Shown: positions 23,747-30,322 of the stretch, in pieces
Layout of the letters: each line of letters starts with the position of its first letter
Position numbering within the stretch: position 1 is the stretch's first letter
Virus record (IMG/VR): IMGVR_UViG_3300047492_000267
Coordinates: 1 to 30,322 of that record
Reading direction: 5' to 3' (one strand)
DNA: 30,322 bases
Origin: a virus
The notes under the pieces: generated by a model
Database searches by the model: none
What the model saw: only the letters and a program-made list of their open reading frames with translations
Told to the model about the DNA's origin: nothing
Made by a program: the position numbers and the translations under genes

Positions 23747-24388
23747 TCAAGCCGGTATGGAAGATACAAAAGCCATCGTCGCTATGACAGAAGGCGTAGC
23801 TGGTCTAGTTGGAGAAGAAGCAGCAACAATATGTTCAATTCTTACCAAAATGTCACTGGTGCGCCAATAAAGTTCCACATAGTCACCTGTTTGCATAGGC
23901 AAAAATAAATTCAAAGCTGCAATCAAATGTCCTTCAACCCCACCATGACTGTTAGGCACAGAAAACTGAGAATTGCTGTTTGAAACATTTGTCCCATTTA
24001 TCGCCGCCCAAACATCTACATCATGAATTTGTGTATCAGCATTAGCGAATTGAATACTGAATTGTAAATTGTAAACACCAGGGTAAGTAACGGTTAGTTT
24101 GGAATTGCCTGCTAAATAAACACTATCGGATATGTCAGTTACGTCATAAGTAATCGCGTACGCTGCCGTTGTACTAACCGCAGTTTGATCCGAATCGCTT
24201 GACCAAGCACCAAACGGATTACTCATAAACCGACCCCCATCAGGACCCAGTAGGCTGCGGGTAATGTTTTCAAGCCGGTTGAAATAAAGCCTTAAAACGT
24301 TTGAAAACTGATCCTGATATCCGGATGAGTATTCCCGTGGTGCAATCGGAAGATTGGGAACGGCAGGATTGTCAAGTTTTAGTGTCAT
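23747..24388 (-). CDS. Probable tail-associated jelly-roll (C1q-like) protein
   Basis: This ORF encodes 213 aa from ATG 24388 (TGATG junction with the nozzle gene); GTG 24391 would add one residue. Residues ~20-50 (Y-Q-D-Q-F-S-N-V-L-R-L-Y-F-N-R-L) form a short coiled helix that I recall from the attachment parts of phage virion proteins. From ~75 onward the strand-rich pattern, with Y-P-G-V-Y-N-L-Q-F-S-I-Q-F and L-P-M-Q-T-G-D-Y-V-E-L-Y-W, looks like a C1q/TNF-type jelly roll, common in receptor-binding or decoration proteins. The fold assignment is by pattern only. Confidence 0.65.
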   Translation of the reverse strand: MTLKLDNPAVPNLPIAPREYSSGYQDQFSNVLRLYFNRLENITRSLLGPDGGRFMSNPFGAWSSDSDQTAVSTTAAYAITYDVTDISDSVYLAGNSKLTVTYPGVYNLQFSIQFANADTQIHDVDVWAAINGTNVSNSNSQFSVPNSHGGVEGHLIAALNLFLPMQTGDYVELYWRTSDILVRIEHIVAASSPTRPATPSVIATMAFVSSIPA

Positions 24389-26523
24389 CACGCACCACGG
24401 CCCGTGGCCCGTCCATCCCCACGGATATCAAGGCGTGGAGCACCCAACTGCCAAGTACAGCCAACCTGGGTTGATTCCAGTTTTAGAATCATTTGACGTC
24501 CGCGAACACGGACATAGATTTGTCCAGTGAATTGTTCAATGGGCACCGTAGAAGTTCGTGTAATACTGGCTGAACTACTACCAGCAAGCGATTGAGGATT
24601 GTTATATCCAGATCCAGAATTCATCATGGGAATCAGTGTCATAACCGCTTGGGGACTCGTGGCCGTTGAGCCGTCAAACGTGATATCCGGCAAAATGCGA
24701 TACACAAATCCCAGGTTATGACCATCTTGGATGTCAAACTCTGATGTTTCAATCGTCGCTGTAATAGCTTGCGTGGTTCCTGTTTCGTTGTCGTCTACCC
24801 CAAATTCATGATCCACGATGTTGTAGTTGTAAGTCGCAGCCTGTGGGTACTGTCTCAGACCTGAATCACTCCAAGCAGTTCGTGCCATCGTGCCGTAGTA
24901 CCAAATGTCCTCGGCGTAGTTGTAGACTACATATCGATCAATCGTATTTGAGTTTGCAGAGCAATACCACCACCAAACCTCGTTAAAGCCCTCGCTCGTA
25001 CCGGCAAAAATCTGGAACTTTTGGTAGCGGTTGATGTCATTGAAAACATACCGACGTAAATCACACCGCAGTGTTTGCACACGACCGTTATAGCTGTAAA
25101 ACTTATCAACCCCCATCCAAAAGGTTATGCCCGAAGCTGTTGCAACAGCGTTAGGACCCATGATGGAGGTGTTGTCAGCAAGGATTTGCGAACCCCAAAC
25201 CAAAGGTGGACCAAGATACTGAATGGAAAATAAAGCAGAATCCGTCCAAGCAAGAATCTCTTGCCTAGTTTGCTGCACTGCAATAATCTGTGAGCCGTGG
25301 GATAAACGTAAGCTACCTGCTTGGTTTAACGCAGAGGGAACCCAATCAACCAGTGATTCCTGATCACCCCAACGAATAAGCATGGGATCGGCGGTAGAAC
25401 TTCCAATGGGGGTTGTTCCAAAAACAAGCAAGAACCGTGAAGCATCCGAAACCAGCATGTTGTATTGCACGGTAGGCACATCAACAAGCGTAGAAATACT
25501 TTGCGTTCCAGACTGTGCGCCTGATGTTGTAATAGCTGAACCGCCTAATGAACTGGCAAGATTAGCTGTCAAACCACTAACATTTACCAAATAATAGGTA
25601 GTTCCAGCCGTAAGGCCCGTGGGCAACGCACCTGTAGTTGCTAACTTGATTGCCGTACCTTCGGCCAAAGGTTGAGATAGCGTAATCACGCAAGGTGAAG
25701 CTATTGTCAGAGTAACAGTACCCCCAAGGCTGTTGAGCGCAACACCTCTTGTTGATAAGCCGTTAGTCGCATCCCAATAATAAATACCAGCCGTGCGTGG
25801 CCCAAAGACAAGGTCTTCACCCCAGTTATTGGCATTCCATATGCGCAATGGATCTGTAACCTGTGGCGTAACACCCCATGACCCACTACCCCAGGCACCT
25901 GCGCCCCAACCAATGAGAGGAAGTTCCGCGATCCCCGGTCCTGTATTGACTTGAAAAGCGCCAACAGAAGATCCGCCTCCGTTGCCTACATCCGAAGCAT
26001 TGGATGTAACGGCGGCTCCCGTTCCGGGATCCTTGGCAGTAAACTGAAATGTATTGGTCGTTACAGCAGTGATCTGGTATTGTTGGTTAAGGACCGCTGC
26101 CGTGATGTTTCCACCGAGGCTCACGGCTCCTGAAATAGTTACGAAATCGCCGACGATAGCGCCATGCGCAGCAGATGTTGCAGTGATGGTTGATGAAAAA
26201 GGCGCTACTGTAACAGCCGAAAATGTAACGGCTTGCGTTAAACGTATGGGAGTGATGTCTGAATAAGCACCGCCCTGCTCAATGTAGTACTTAAGGTTAG
26301 TTCCAACACCTAACAAATTGTTGTTGGCAAGCGTTACCCAGTTCCATAGGGACCGGCAGATACCCAAATACACAGCCTGGGAAATGCGCCGCCAACCACC
26401 TATTTTTTCAGGAGAACCTTGACGAAAACGTACCTTATCCGAGACATACCATCCCCCTTCGGACGAATATCGCGGAGTTTCTTTATTGACTCCAGGCTTA
26501 CTGAGAATCTTGGACAGTGGCAC
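24388..26523 (-). CDS. Tail nozzle / P22 gp10-like protein with two inserted beta domains
   Basis: This ORF encodes 711 aa. The start is GTG 26523, with GAGGTGA upstream. The N-terminus (P-G-V-N-K-E-T-P-R-Y, E-G-G-W-Y, K-V-R-F-R-Q-G, E-K-I-G-G-W) and the strand-rich W/Y-containing body look like the beta-propeller tail-closure proteins of podoviruses (P22 gp10 group). Two insertions stand out: ~97-165 (A-H-G-A-I-V-G-D-F-V-T-I-S-G) and ~268-343 (T-G-A-L-P-T-G-L-T-A-G-T-T-Y-Y), both familiar as mobile beta modules in phage structural proteins. The end, Y-V-R-V-R-G-R-Q-M-I-L-K-L-E-S, resembles the final strands of gp10. Nozzle identity is probable, not proven. Confidence 0.65.
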   Translation of the reverse strand: MPLSKILSKPGVNKETPRYSSEGGWYVSDKVRFRQGSPEKIGGWRRISQAVYLGICRSLWNWVTLANNNLLGVGTNLKYYIEQGGAYSDITPIRLTQAVTFSAVTVAPFSSTITATSAAHGAIVGDFVTISGAVSLGGNITAAVLNQQYQITAVTTNTFQFTAKDPGTGAAVTSNASDVGNGGGSSVGAFQVNTGPGIAELPLIGWGAGAWGSGSWGVTPQVTDPLRIWNANNWGEDLVFGPRTAGIYYWDATNGLSTRGVALNSLGGTVTLTIASPCVITLSQPLAEGTAIKLATTGALPTGLTAGTTYYLVNVSGLTANLASSLGGSAITTSGAQSGTQSISTLVDVPTVQYNMLVSDASRFLLVFGTTPIGSSTADPMLIRWGDQESLVDWVPSALNQAGSLRLSHGSQIIAVQQTRQEILAWTDSALFSIQYLGPPLVWGSQILADNTSIMGPNAVATASGITFWMGVDKFYSYNGRVQTLRCDLRRYVFNDINRYQKFQIFAGTSEGFNEVWWWYCSANSNTIDRYVVYNYAEDIWYYGTMARTAWSDSGLRQYPQAATYNYNIVDHEFGVDDNETGTTQAITATIETSEFDIQDGHNLGFVYRILPDITFDGSTATSPQAVMTLIPMMNSGSGYNNPQSLAGSSSASITRTSTVPIEQFTGQIYVRVRGRQMILKLESTQVGCTWQLGAPRLDIRGDGRATGRGA

Positions 26524-26526
26524 GGC

Positions 26527-26988
26527 TCACCTCATCAGTGCAGCTTCAGCATCACGCCGAATAACTAACCCACGCAAGACCTTACCGCCACCACGGACCC
26601 ACAGCTTAAGTTGCTCTATGGCTCCATCCCAATCTTGCTGGTTAATTTTGCGCTTAAGTGTAGAGGTCTGCAATCTGCCGACGCCAAGGTTATAGCAAAA
26701 ATCTACGATAGCATTAAGCTTACCCCAATCCTTGTTTTGAATAGCAAGGGTCAACAAGATGGGGCATTGCCTAATAGTTCCCGGTGCATAGGTATGAACA
26801 AGCTCGTGCATCAATAACCGTTCAGCATACTCACGGTCAATACTAGGATCGTCTTTGGTTACCTTATCCCCATTAGCGTAATACGTTGAACCGTAACCAA
26901 TCGTCCACACCCCCGCAGGGCATAGGTAAGGTTTGGCTGAAAACCCTTCAAATCTTCGGCACAGTTCAGCGGCTAGATCTAGTTTCAC
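26527..26988 (-). CDS. Lysozyme/endolysin, glycoside hydrolase family 24 (T4-type)
   Basis: This ORF encodes 153 aa. The start is GTG 26988, overlapping the holin stop in a GTGA. The catalytic pattern E-8x-(D/C)-5x-T is met by E14, C23 and T29 (R-F-E-G-F ... L-C-P-A-G-V-W-T-I-G-Y-G), so the aspartate of T4 lysozyme is cysteine here, an accepted variant of the family. There is no signal peptide or SAR-type N-terminal helix, so release should need the holin. It cleaves the glycan strands of host peptidoglycan. It sits between holin and tail genes, a lysis cassette embedded in the structural operon. Confidence 0.94.
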   Translation of the reverse strand: MKLDLAAELCRRFEGFSAKPYLCPAGVWTIGYGSTYYANGDKVTKDDPSIDREYAERLLMHELVHTYAPGTIRQCPILLTLAIQNKDWGKLNAIVDFCYNLGVGRLQTSTLKRKINQQDWDGAIEQLKLWVRGGGKVLRGLVIRRDAEAALMR

Positions 26989-27482
26989 GCTAATCCTCTA
27001 GCCTTCAAGGTACGGTCAAGGAACCAATAGTTAAACGTGCCTGCTACTAATGCAGCAAAGTCAGGTGACATGATCATCTTAAATACTTCTTGAACAGGCA
27101 GTCCTTCACGGGAAGCAATGATGGCAAACCAGATATGCGAAGCTGACCAGATAGCAAGAATCCAATAAGTAACCACGGGCCTGACTGATGCTGATAACGA
27201 AGCAACCCATCCGCCAGCAGCCTTTGCCATCTCGGTTTGTGAATTAATAGCTGCTTCAAATGCAGCCATAACACCCGTATCAATAGCCTTATCACGTTCA
27301 GCACCGATCTCAGCTAGCTTCATCTCACCACGGATTTGTTCTAACTCGCACTGGCGATTGAACATGGATAGTTCATGCTGCCTTTCGTTCTTGCGGTCAA
27401 GGAACTTTAGAACCTCCGGCGCTAGCCGGAATAAGCCACCGAAGATCGTACCGAAAAGACCGCCGCCAATGATGTCTAGCAT
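26985..27482 (-). CDS. Holin, probable three-TM family
   Basis: This ORF encodes 165 aa from ATG 27482, overlapping the previous stop by one base (TAATG). It has a hydrophobic glycine-rich N-terminus (L-D-I-I-G-G-G-L-F-G-T-I-F-G-G), a charged coiled middle (~25-70), then two membrane helices near 103-123 (V-V-T-Y-W-I-L-A-I-W) and 141-156, separated by a short loop. The S-V-R-P-V-V-T-Y-W motif recalls the GTA/phage 3TM holin group. Direct coupling to the lysozyme gene supports the holin role. The protein would form the membrane lesion that releases lysozyme. Confidence 0.8.
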   Translation of the reverse strand: MLDIIGGGLFGTIFGGLFRLAPEVLKFLDRKNERQHELSMFNRQCELEQIRGEMKLAEIGAERDKAIDTGVMAAFEAAINSQTEMAKAAGGWVASLSASVRPVVTYWILAIWSASHIWFAIIASREGLPVQEVFKMIMSPDFAALVAGTFNYWFLDRTLKARGLA

Positions 27483-27751
27483 TACTTCCTCCCCATCTTT
27501 TCACGTTCTTCAAGCAGCCTGACTTTGACCTGAAGTTCGTTGATGTGTTGCATCAGTTGCTCTTTCTGCAAAGCACGCCTCTCGGCTGATATAGGCGAAT
27601 CAGTCGGCACACCCTCTTTGGTAATGAGGGCAGGCATAGCACCTTCAATCTTGGTGAGCCGCGTGGAGAAGTCAGCTACTTGTTGTAACAACCACGCTAA
27701 TGATGCAACGATGACAGGGATGACTGCCTTGAGGACGTCGCTCCAATTCAT
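27482..27751 (-). CDS. Lysis-cassette membrane-anchored coiled-coil protein
   Basis: This ORF encodes 89 aa from ATG 27751. An N-terminal helix (V-L-K-A-V-I-P-V-I-V-A-S-L-A-W-L-L) could span the membrane, followed by R-L-T-K-I-E-G, P-A-L-I-T and a C-terminal coiled coil (L-Q-V-K-V-R-L-L-E-E-R-E-K). I recall small phage proteins with exactly this layout beside 3TM holins, listed as domains of unknown function (possibly DUF7201, from memory). A spanin-like or holin-regulating role fits the context. No lipobox cysteine is present. Confidence 0.7.
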   Translation of the reverse strand: MNWSDVLKAVIPVIVASLAWLLQQVADFSTRLTKIEGAMPALITKEGVPTDSPISAERRALQKEQLMQHINELQVKVRLLEEREKMGRK

Positions 27752-27766
27752 AGCAGTCTCCCACGT

Positions 27767-27916
27767 TTAGTCCGTCTTCTGTTCCTCAAGCTGGGCTACA
27801 GCCTGTGACTTGATCTTCTCAAACAGTGCTGCGATCTGCTTATAAGGAAGATTCCCCAGCGTATCTAGCACTGTATTGACTTCATCAAGGGTGAGTTCAA
27901 GCTTGAGCGGGTTCAT
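27767..27916 (-). CDS. 49-aa conserved phage protein between lysis and tail-associated genes
   Basis: This short ORF has ATG at 27914-27916 and ends with TAA at 27767-27769. It starts inside the end of the upstream gene (20-nt overlap). The product begins M-N-P-L-K-L-E-L-T-L-D-E-V-N-T-V-L and has L-G-N-L-P-Y-K-Q and L-F-E-K-I-K-S-Q-A, a two-helix pattern I recall from many short phage structural-region proteins. The function is unknown. Without it a gap of about 145 bases would be empty in an otherwise gapless operon, which supports it as real. Confidence 0.75.
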   Translation of the reverse strand: MNPLKLELTLDEVNTVLDTLGNLPYKQIAALFEKIKSQAVAQLEEQKTD

Positions 27917-28265
27917 TCACTTTCCATGAAGTAGTGGCTTCATCCCAGCTATACATCTGACCATCGGTCGGCATAGCCACCGGCGCTTCCCATTGTGCAT
28001 CAGCGTTCAGAATCCATGACGCAAAAGGTTTTGGTGCTACGAAAGCATCAATGTCAGCACGGTATGTGTAACCAATCCCGGCATAATTCTTTCTGATGTT
28101 TCCGTTGTAGGACGTTTGCTTCCATGTGCCGCCAAGGATTTTTTCCAAATGAGCCGCGCCGATGTGCTCTTTCTCCACACCAAAAGCATCCGAGGTGTCT
28201 TTGTTATCAACGACAACAACCTGCGTCACCACATTGTTTTCGTCAAGCTTGCAAAAATGCGCCAT
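27897..28265 (-). CDS. Conserved phage virion-region protein (122 aa)
   Basis: ATG 28265 is chosen over the TTG at 28271 because AGGAG lies six bases before it. The pattern A-H-F-C-K-L-D-E-N-N-V-V-T-Q-V-V-V-V-D-N, G-G-T-W-K-Q-T-S-Y-N-G and K-P-F-A-S-W is one I recognise from cyanophages and many aquatic myo- and podoviruses, where it is an uncharacterised protein near tail-fibre genes. The final segment with D-G-Q-M-Y-S-W-D-E resembles C-terminal elements of tail-fibre assembly proteins. Its RBS is encoded by the last codons of the HNH gene, so the HNH insertion kept translation of this gene intact. Confidence 0.75.
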   Translation of the reverse strand: MAHFCKLDENNVVTQVVVVDNKDTSDAFGVEKEHIGAAHLEKILGGTWKQTSYNGNIRKNYAGIGYTYRADIDAFVAPKPFASWILNADAQWEAPVAMPTDGQMYSWDEATTSWKVNEPAQA

Positions 28266-28267
28266 TA

Positions 28268-28732
28268 TCAACTCCTAGCAAATGTTCCGTGAAATTTGTT
28301 TCTTGCTTCAATTGCCACCAATTCAGCAAGTTCAATATCATCAAAGTACCCTATAACCCTGCGTTTTTTTTCAATGGTTATTTGGACAGTCCATTTATTA
28401 CATCCTCTGTCAAAATAAACATTCTTCATACCACTTTTGTTATTTATATGAACACGTCGGTTCAAACAATTCTGACTTTGTGTTACCTCTCTTAGGTTTT
28501 CTATTCTGTTGTCAGATCTATCATTGTTTGCATGATCAATTATTTTTGGGAAATACCCGTGGTGGTATAAAAATATTAATCTGTGGAGTGGATAAACTTT
28601 ACCAGCAACACGCATCCTAATGTATCTGTGATGATTAGTGATAGGAGTAAATTTTGGCTGATAACCTTGTTTAACATACAAAAAACCATCTTGGTAATCA
28701 AATAACGCTTTGAGGTATTGCTGAGTTACCAT
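28268..28732 (-). CDS. HNH homing endonuclease with AP2-type DNA-binding domain
   Basis: This ORF encodes 154 aa from ATG 28732 with a perfect GGAGG site six bases upstream. The HNH part is L-H-R-L-I-F ... I-D-H-A-N-N-D-R-S-D-N-R-I-E-N-L-R (residues ~48-84) followed by S-Q-N. The C-terminal part, K-N-V-Y-F-D-R to F-H-G-T-F-A, is an AP2/ERF-type domain as in many free-standing phage homing endonucleases. The gene is visibly richer in A+T than both neighbours. It lies neatly between two late genes with no intron or split gene visible. It is a mobile element in its own right. Confidence 0.92.
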   Translation of the reverse strand: MVTQQYLKALFDYQDGFLYVKQGYQPKFTPITNHHRYIRMRVAGKVYPLHRLIFLYHHGYFPKIIDHANNDRSDNRIENLREVTQSQNCLNRRVHINNKSGMKNVYFDRGCNKWTVQITIEKKRRVIGYFDDIELAELVAIEARNKFHGTFARS

Positions 28733-28733
28733 G

Positions 28734-29336
28734 CTAAACCTCCAATTTCAGTCCGGTTAAATCCATCTCTTCGCCAACCGTTCCGGCAGGGAAGGTATTA
28801 AATGACAAGCTAACACGAACATCTTCACCTTCCACCGTCGGCACCATGTGCGTCAAACTTGACGGAAAAAGAATCAGCCTGCCCGTGATCGCTTCAAACC
28901 ACCATGACTCACTGTTCCAGCTATTCCACTCAGCAGGAGGAAATTTAATCTGCTGGTAGCCGTCACGGTAGAAAAAGATCTTGTCGTTGGGATTGGTCTG
29001 GATATAAAACACACCAGACACAAATGAATTGGGATGCGCGTGTTTGTGGTGATACTGTCCCGGCTCCGAGTAATTCACCCAAGACTGTGTAAGCCTTAGC
29101 GTGACATCGTGCTTAGGGTTGGTTGTGGCTTTGAAATACTCAGCAACACAATCTTCCATCCAGCCGCGCAGGCTCGTCATCAACTTATCGCGCAGGACAA
29201 AGTTGTTCGCACTTGTGCGGTTGCCCATATTGGGACGCTGTTCCAACTCCATGAGGAAGAACTTCTCCTCATCAGACAGCGGTCTGCCAAGGTCAAAGAA
29301 CCCCACGGGCTGGGCAAATAGGCCGTGCAAATTCAT
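28734..29336 (-). CDS. 2-oxoglutarate/Fe(II)-dependent oxygenase (TIGR02466-type)
   Basis: This ORF encodes 200 aa from ATG 29336, overlapping the preceding gene by 4 nt. The jelly-roll core shows W-V-N-Y, then H-H-K-H-A-H-P-N-S-F-V-S-G-V-F-Y (96-111) and the distal R-L-I-L-F-P-S-S-L-T-H-M-V (H163) with V-R-V-S-L-S-F-N (R174). These are the Fe ligands and the 2OG-binding arginine expected of the family. The usual HxD dyad appears as a histidine-rich H-x-H-P-N segment, as I recall for this phage subgroup. The substrate is unknown; location among tail genes suggests hydroxylation of a virion protein, or of something in the infected cell. Confidence 0.87.
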   Translation of the reverse strand: MNLHGLFAQPVGFFDLGRPLSDEEKFFLMELEQRPNMGNRTSANNFVLRDKLMTSLRGWMEDCVAEYFKATTNPKHDVTLRLTQSWVNYSEPGQYHHKHAHPNSFVSGVFYIQTNPNDKIFFYRDGYQQIKFPPAEWNSWNSESWWFEAITGRLILFPSSLTHMVPTVEGEDVRVSLSFNTFPAGTVGEEMDLTGLKLEV

Positions 29337-29581
29337 CCGAGGGCTTCCTCAAGTTCTTGTTGCCTAATGCCCATTTGCTCCAGTTGCTCAGGCAACCACA
29401 TGGTAGGGATGCTGTCTTCAAATTCCTTGATTTTCTCCATGACCCAGTAGACCTCTTCAATAGAAGGGCAAGGCCGTGGATCATCCCAACGGGTAAATTG
29501 GTTGTTACTGATTTCCCACTTTGCGCCGGGACGCAACATTTGCATGGCTGTATCAATACCAAGAAACTTGTATACCTTCAT
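29333..29581 (-). CDS. 82-aa conserved phage protein (possible tail-fibre assembly type)
   Basis: The start is ATG 29581, with AGAGGTC upstream; it overlaps the oxygenase start by 4 nt. The sequence M-K-V-Y-K-F, A-M-Q-M-L-R-P-G-A-K-W, F-T-R-W-D-D-P-R-P-C-P and a helical end with E-Q-L-E-Q-M-G matches in style the short proteins next to tail fibres in aquatic phages (XkdW-like, from memory). It lies directly after the glycine-rich tail protein, consistent with a helper or chaperone role. No catalytic motif is seen. Confidence 0.72.
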   Translation of the reverse strand: MKVYKFLGIDTAMQMLRPGAKWEISNNQFTRWDDPRPCPSIEEVYWVMEKIKEFEDSIPTMWLPEQLEQMGIRQQELEEALG

Positions 29582-29588
29582 ATGACCT

Positions 29589-30322
29589 CTAGAAGTTGAC
29601 TTTTAGGATGACGATACCAGAGCCGCCTGCCGCTCCGTTGTAATTTAAACCGGGGTCACCATTAGAACCGCCGCCACCGCCACCACCAGAATTTGCTACT
29701 CCTGCTACGCCATTTCCTAGACCGGAGTAACTTCCAGAATTACCTCCGCCACCATATCCGCCAATTCCGCCTTGGCTAGAACCGTTGTAAGTGCCGCCAC
29801 CACCGCCACCAGCAAAATATCCCAAGGAGGGAGAGCCTCCCGGCCCAGCCGCACCAGCGGACAATGCAAATGAAGGGCCAATAATTCCTATTCCTCCGGC
29901 CCCTCCAGCAGAAGAAGTACCGTTGGAACCAGACCCACCAGCACCGCCACCGCCACCAGAACCTAATAAACTTGTAGTAGCTCCTGTCCCACCATTATTC
30001 CCTTGGCTGGGCGACGTTGATGGTGTGTTGCCTGACCCACCTGTAGCACCACTGTAGCCAGCAGCACCACCTCCTGAGCCACCATTTGCGCCACTACTAA
30101 TACTTGGGCCATCACCGCCACCACCGCCACCACCGTATGCTTTAAACGTATTTGTTCCGGCACCAGAAGGGTTCTCTGAAATTGGTGACCCTGCGATAGA
30201 TGAGTCATTACCATTTCCCGCTACCGTACTACCGGAATTCAACCCACCAGCACCACCAGCGCCAATAGTAATTGTGTAAGAAGATCCCGCAGTAATTGTT
30301 AAGCTTGTGCCTGTTCTATATC
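29589..30322 (-). CDS. Glycine-rich tail fibre/adhesin, C-terminal part (start outside window)
   Basis: The frame stays open to the right edge, so the gene is partial; the codon at 30240-30242 is TTG inside the gene and not a convincing start. Upstream codons read Y-T-I-T-I-G-A-G-G-A-G-G, the usual opening of glycine-rich tail domains. The visible ~244 residues are runs of G with S, N, A and T, punctuated by aromatic residues, ending S-G-I-V-I-L-K-V-N-F. Such polyglycine-rich domains form receptor-binding tips of phage tail fibres (known, for example, for T-even adhesins of the S16 type). It is the likely host-recognition protein of this phage. Confidence 0.85.
   Translation of the reverse strand, partial: YRTGTSLTITAGSSYTITIGAGGAGGLNSGSTVAGNGNDSSIAGSPISENPSGAGTNTFKAYGGGGGGGDGPSISSGANGGSGGGAAGYSGATGGSGNTPSTSPSQGNNGGTGATTSLLGSGGGGGAGGSGSNGTSSAGGAGGIGIIGPSFALSAGAAGPGGSPSLGYFAGGGGGGTYNGSSQGGIGGYGGGGNSGSYSGLGNGVAGVANSGGGGGGGSNGDPGLNYNGAAGGSGIVILKVNF

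Noticed and set aside
1-30322. tRNA genes, integrase or attachment site
   Set aside because: No cloverleaf-like sequence, integrase motif or flanking direct repeat typical of att sites was noticed while reading; a tRNA search program would be needed to exclude weak cases.

Overview
The window is a stretch of a tailed-bacteriophage genome, probably a podovirus-type phage. Evidence is the dense packing of genes with 1-8 nt overlaps, a phage replication module, a run of very long low-complexity virion proteins, a lysozyme/holin lysis cassette and a glycine-rich tail protein. No integrase, repressor, tRNA gene or bacterial housekeeping gene is visible. The head genes (terminase, portal, capsid) are absent and presumably lie beyond the right edge. 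Small proteins with an E-R-E-A-C core in the left arm remind me of phages of freshwater Burkholderiales and similar bacteria; that host guess is weak and rests on memory of such families.

Layout. (1) Positions 1-2974, plus strand: twelve small, tightly coupled ORFs. Several are diverged copies of one another. One is an NrdR-like zinc ribbon without the ATP-cone, and the last is an unlisted 36-residue membrane peptide whose stop abuts the polymerase stop. (2) 2975-9590, minus strand: the replication operon. Transcription runs from a 109-aa protein and a 185-aa coiled-coil protein through a putative ssDNA-binding protein, an archaeo-eukaryotic-type primase, a UvrD-like SF1 helicase and a family A DNA polymerase. 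(3) 9591-9666: divergent promoter region. (4) 9667-11870, plus strand: an SNF2-type helicase/ATPase and a PD-(D/E)XK (RecB/Cas4-like) nuclease. (5) 11876-30322, minus strand: the late operon, read right to left. Its order is a glycine-rich tail protein, small tail-associated proteins, a 2OG-Fe(II) oxygenase, an HNH-AP2 homing endonuclease, more small proteins, holin and lysozyme, a nozzle/P22 gp10-like protein, a jelly-roll-like protein, four giant virion proteins (608, 1117, 974 and 1109 aa) and two small basic proteins. A strong intrinsic terminator for this leftward operon sits just past its end, inside the 3' end of the convergent nuclease gene.

How the genes may work together. The AEP primase would prime a Leu762-type PolA. 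Strand separation would rely on the UvrD-like and SNF2-like proteins, because no DnaB/gp4-type replicative helicase is seen here. The RecB-like nuclease could serve recombination or host-DNA degradation. The late block builds the tail and the ejected internal proteins and lyses the cell.

The most interesting points are the primase/helicase set, the Leu762 polymerase, the antisense-embedded late terminator, the modular repeat virion protein, the tandem paralogue array, and three or four small genes (2864-2974, 12103-12282, 27767-27916, and the partial gene at 1-169) that are easy to miss.
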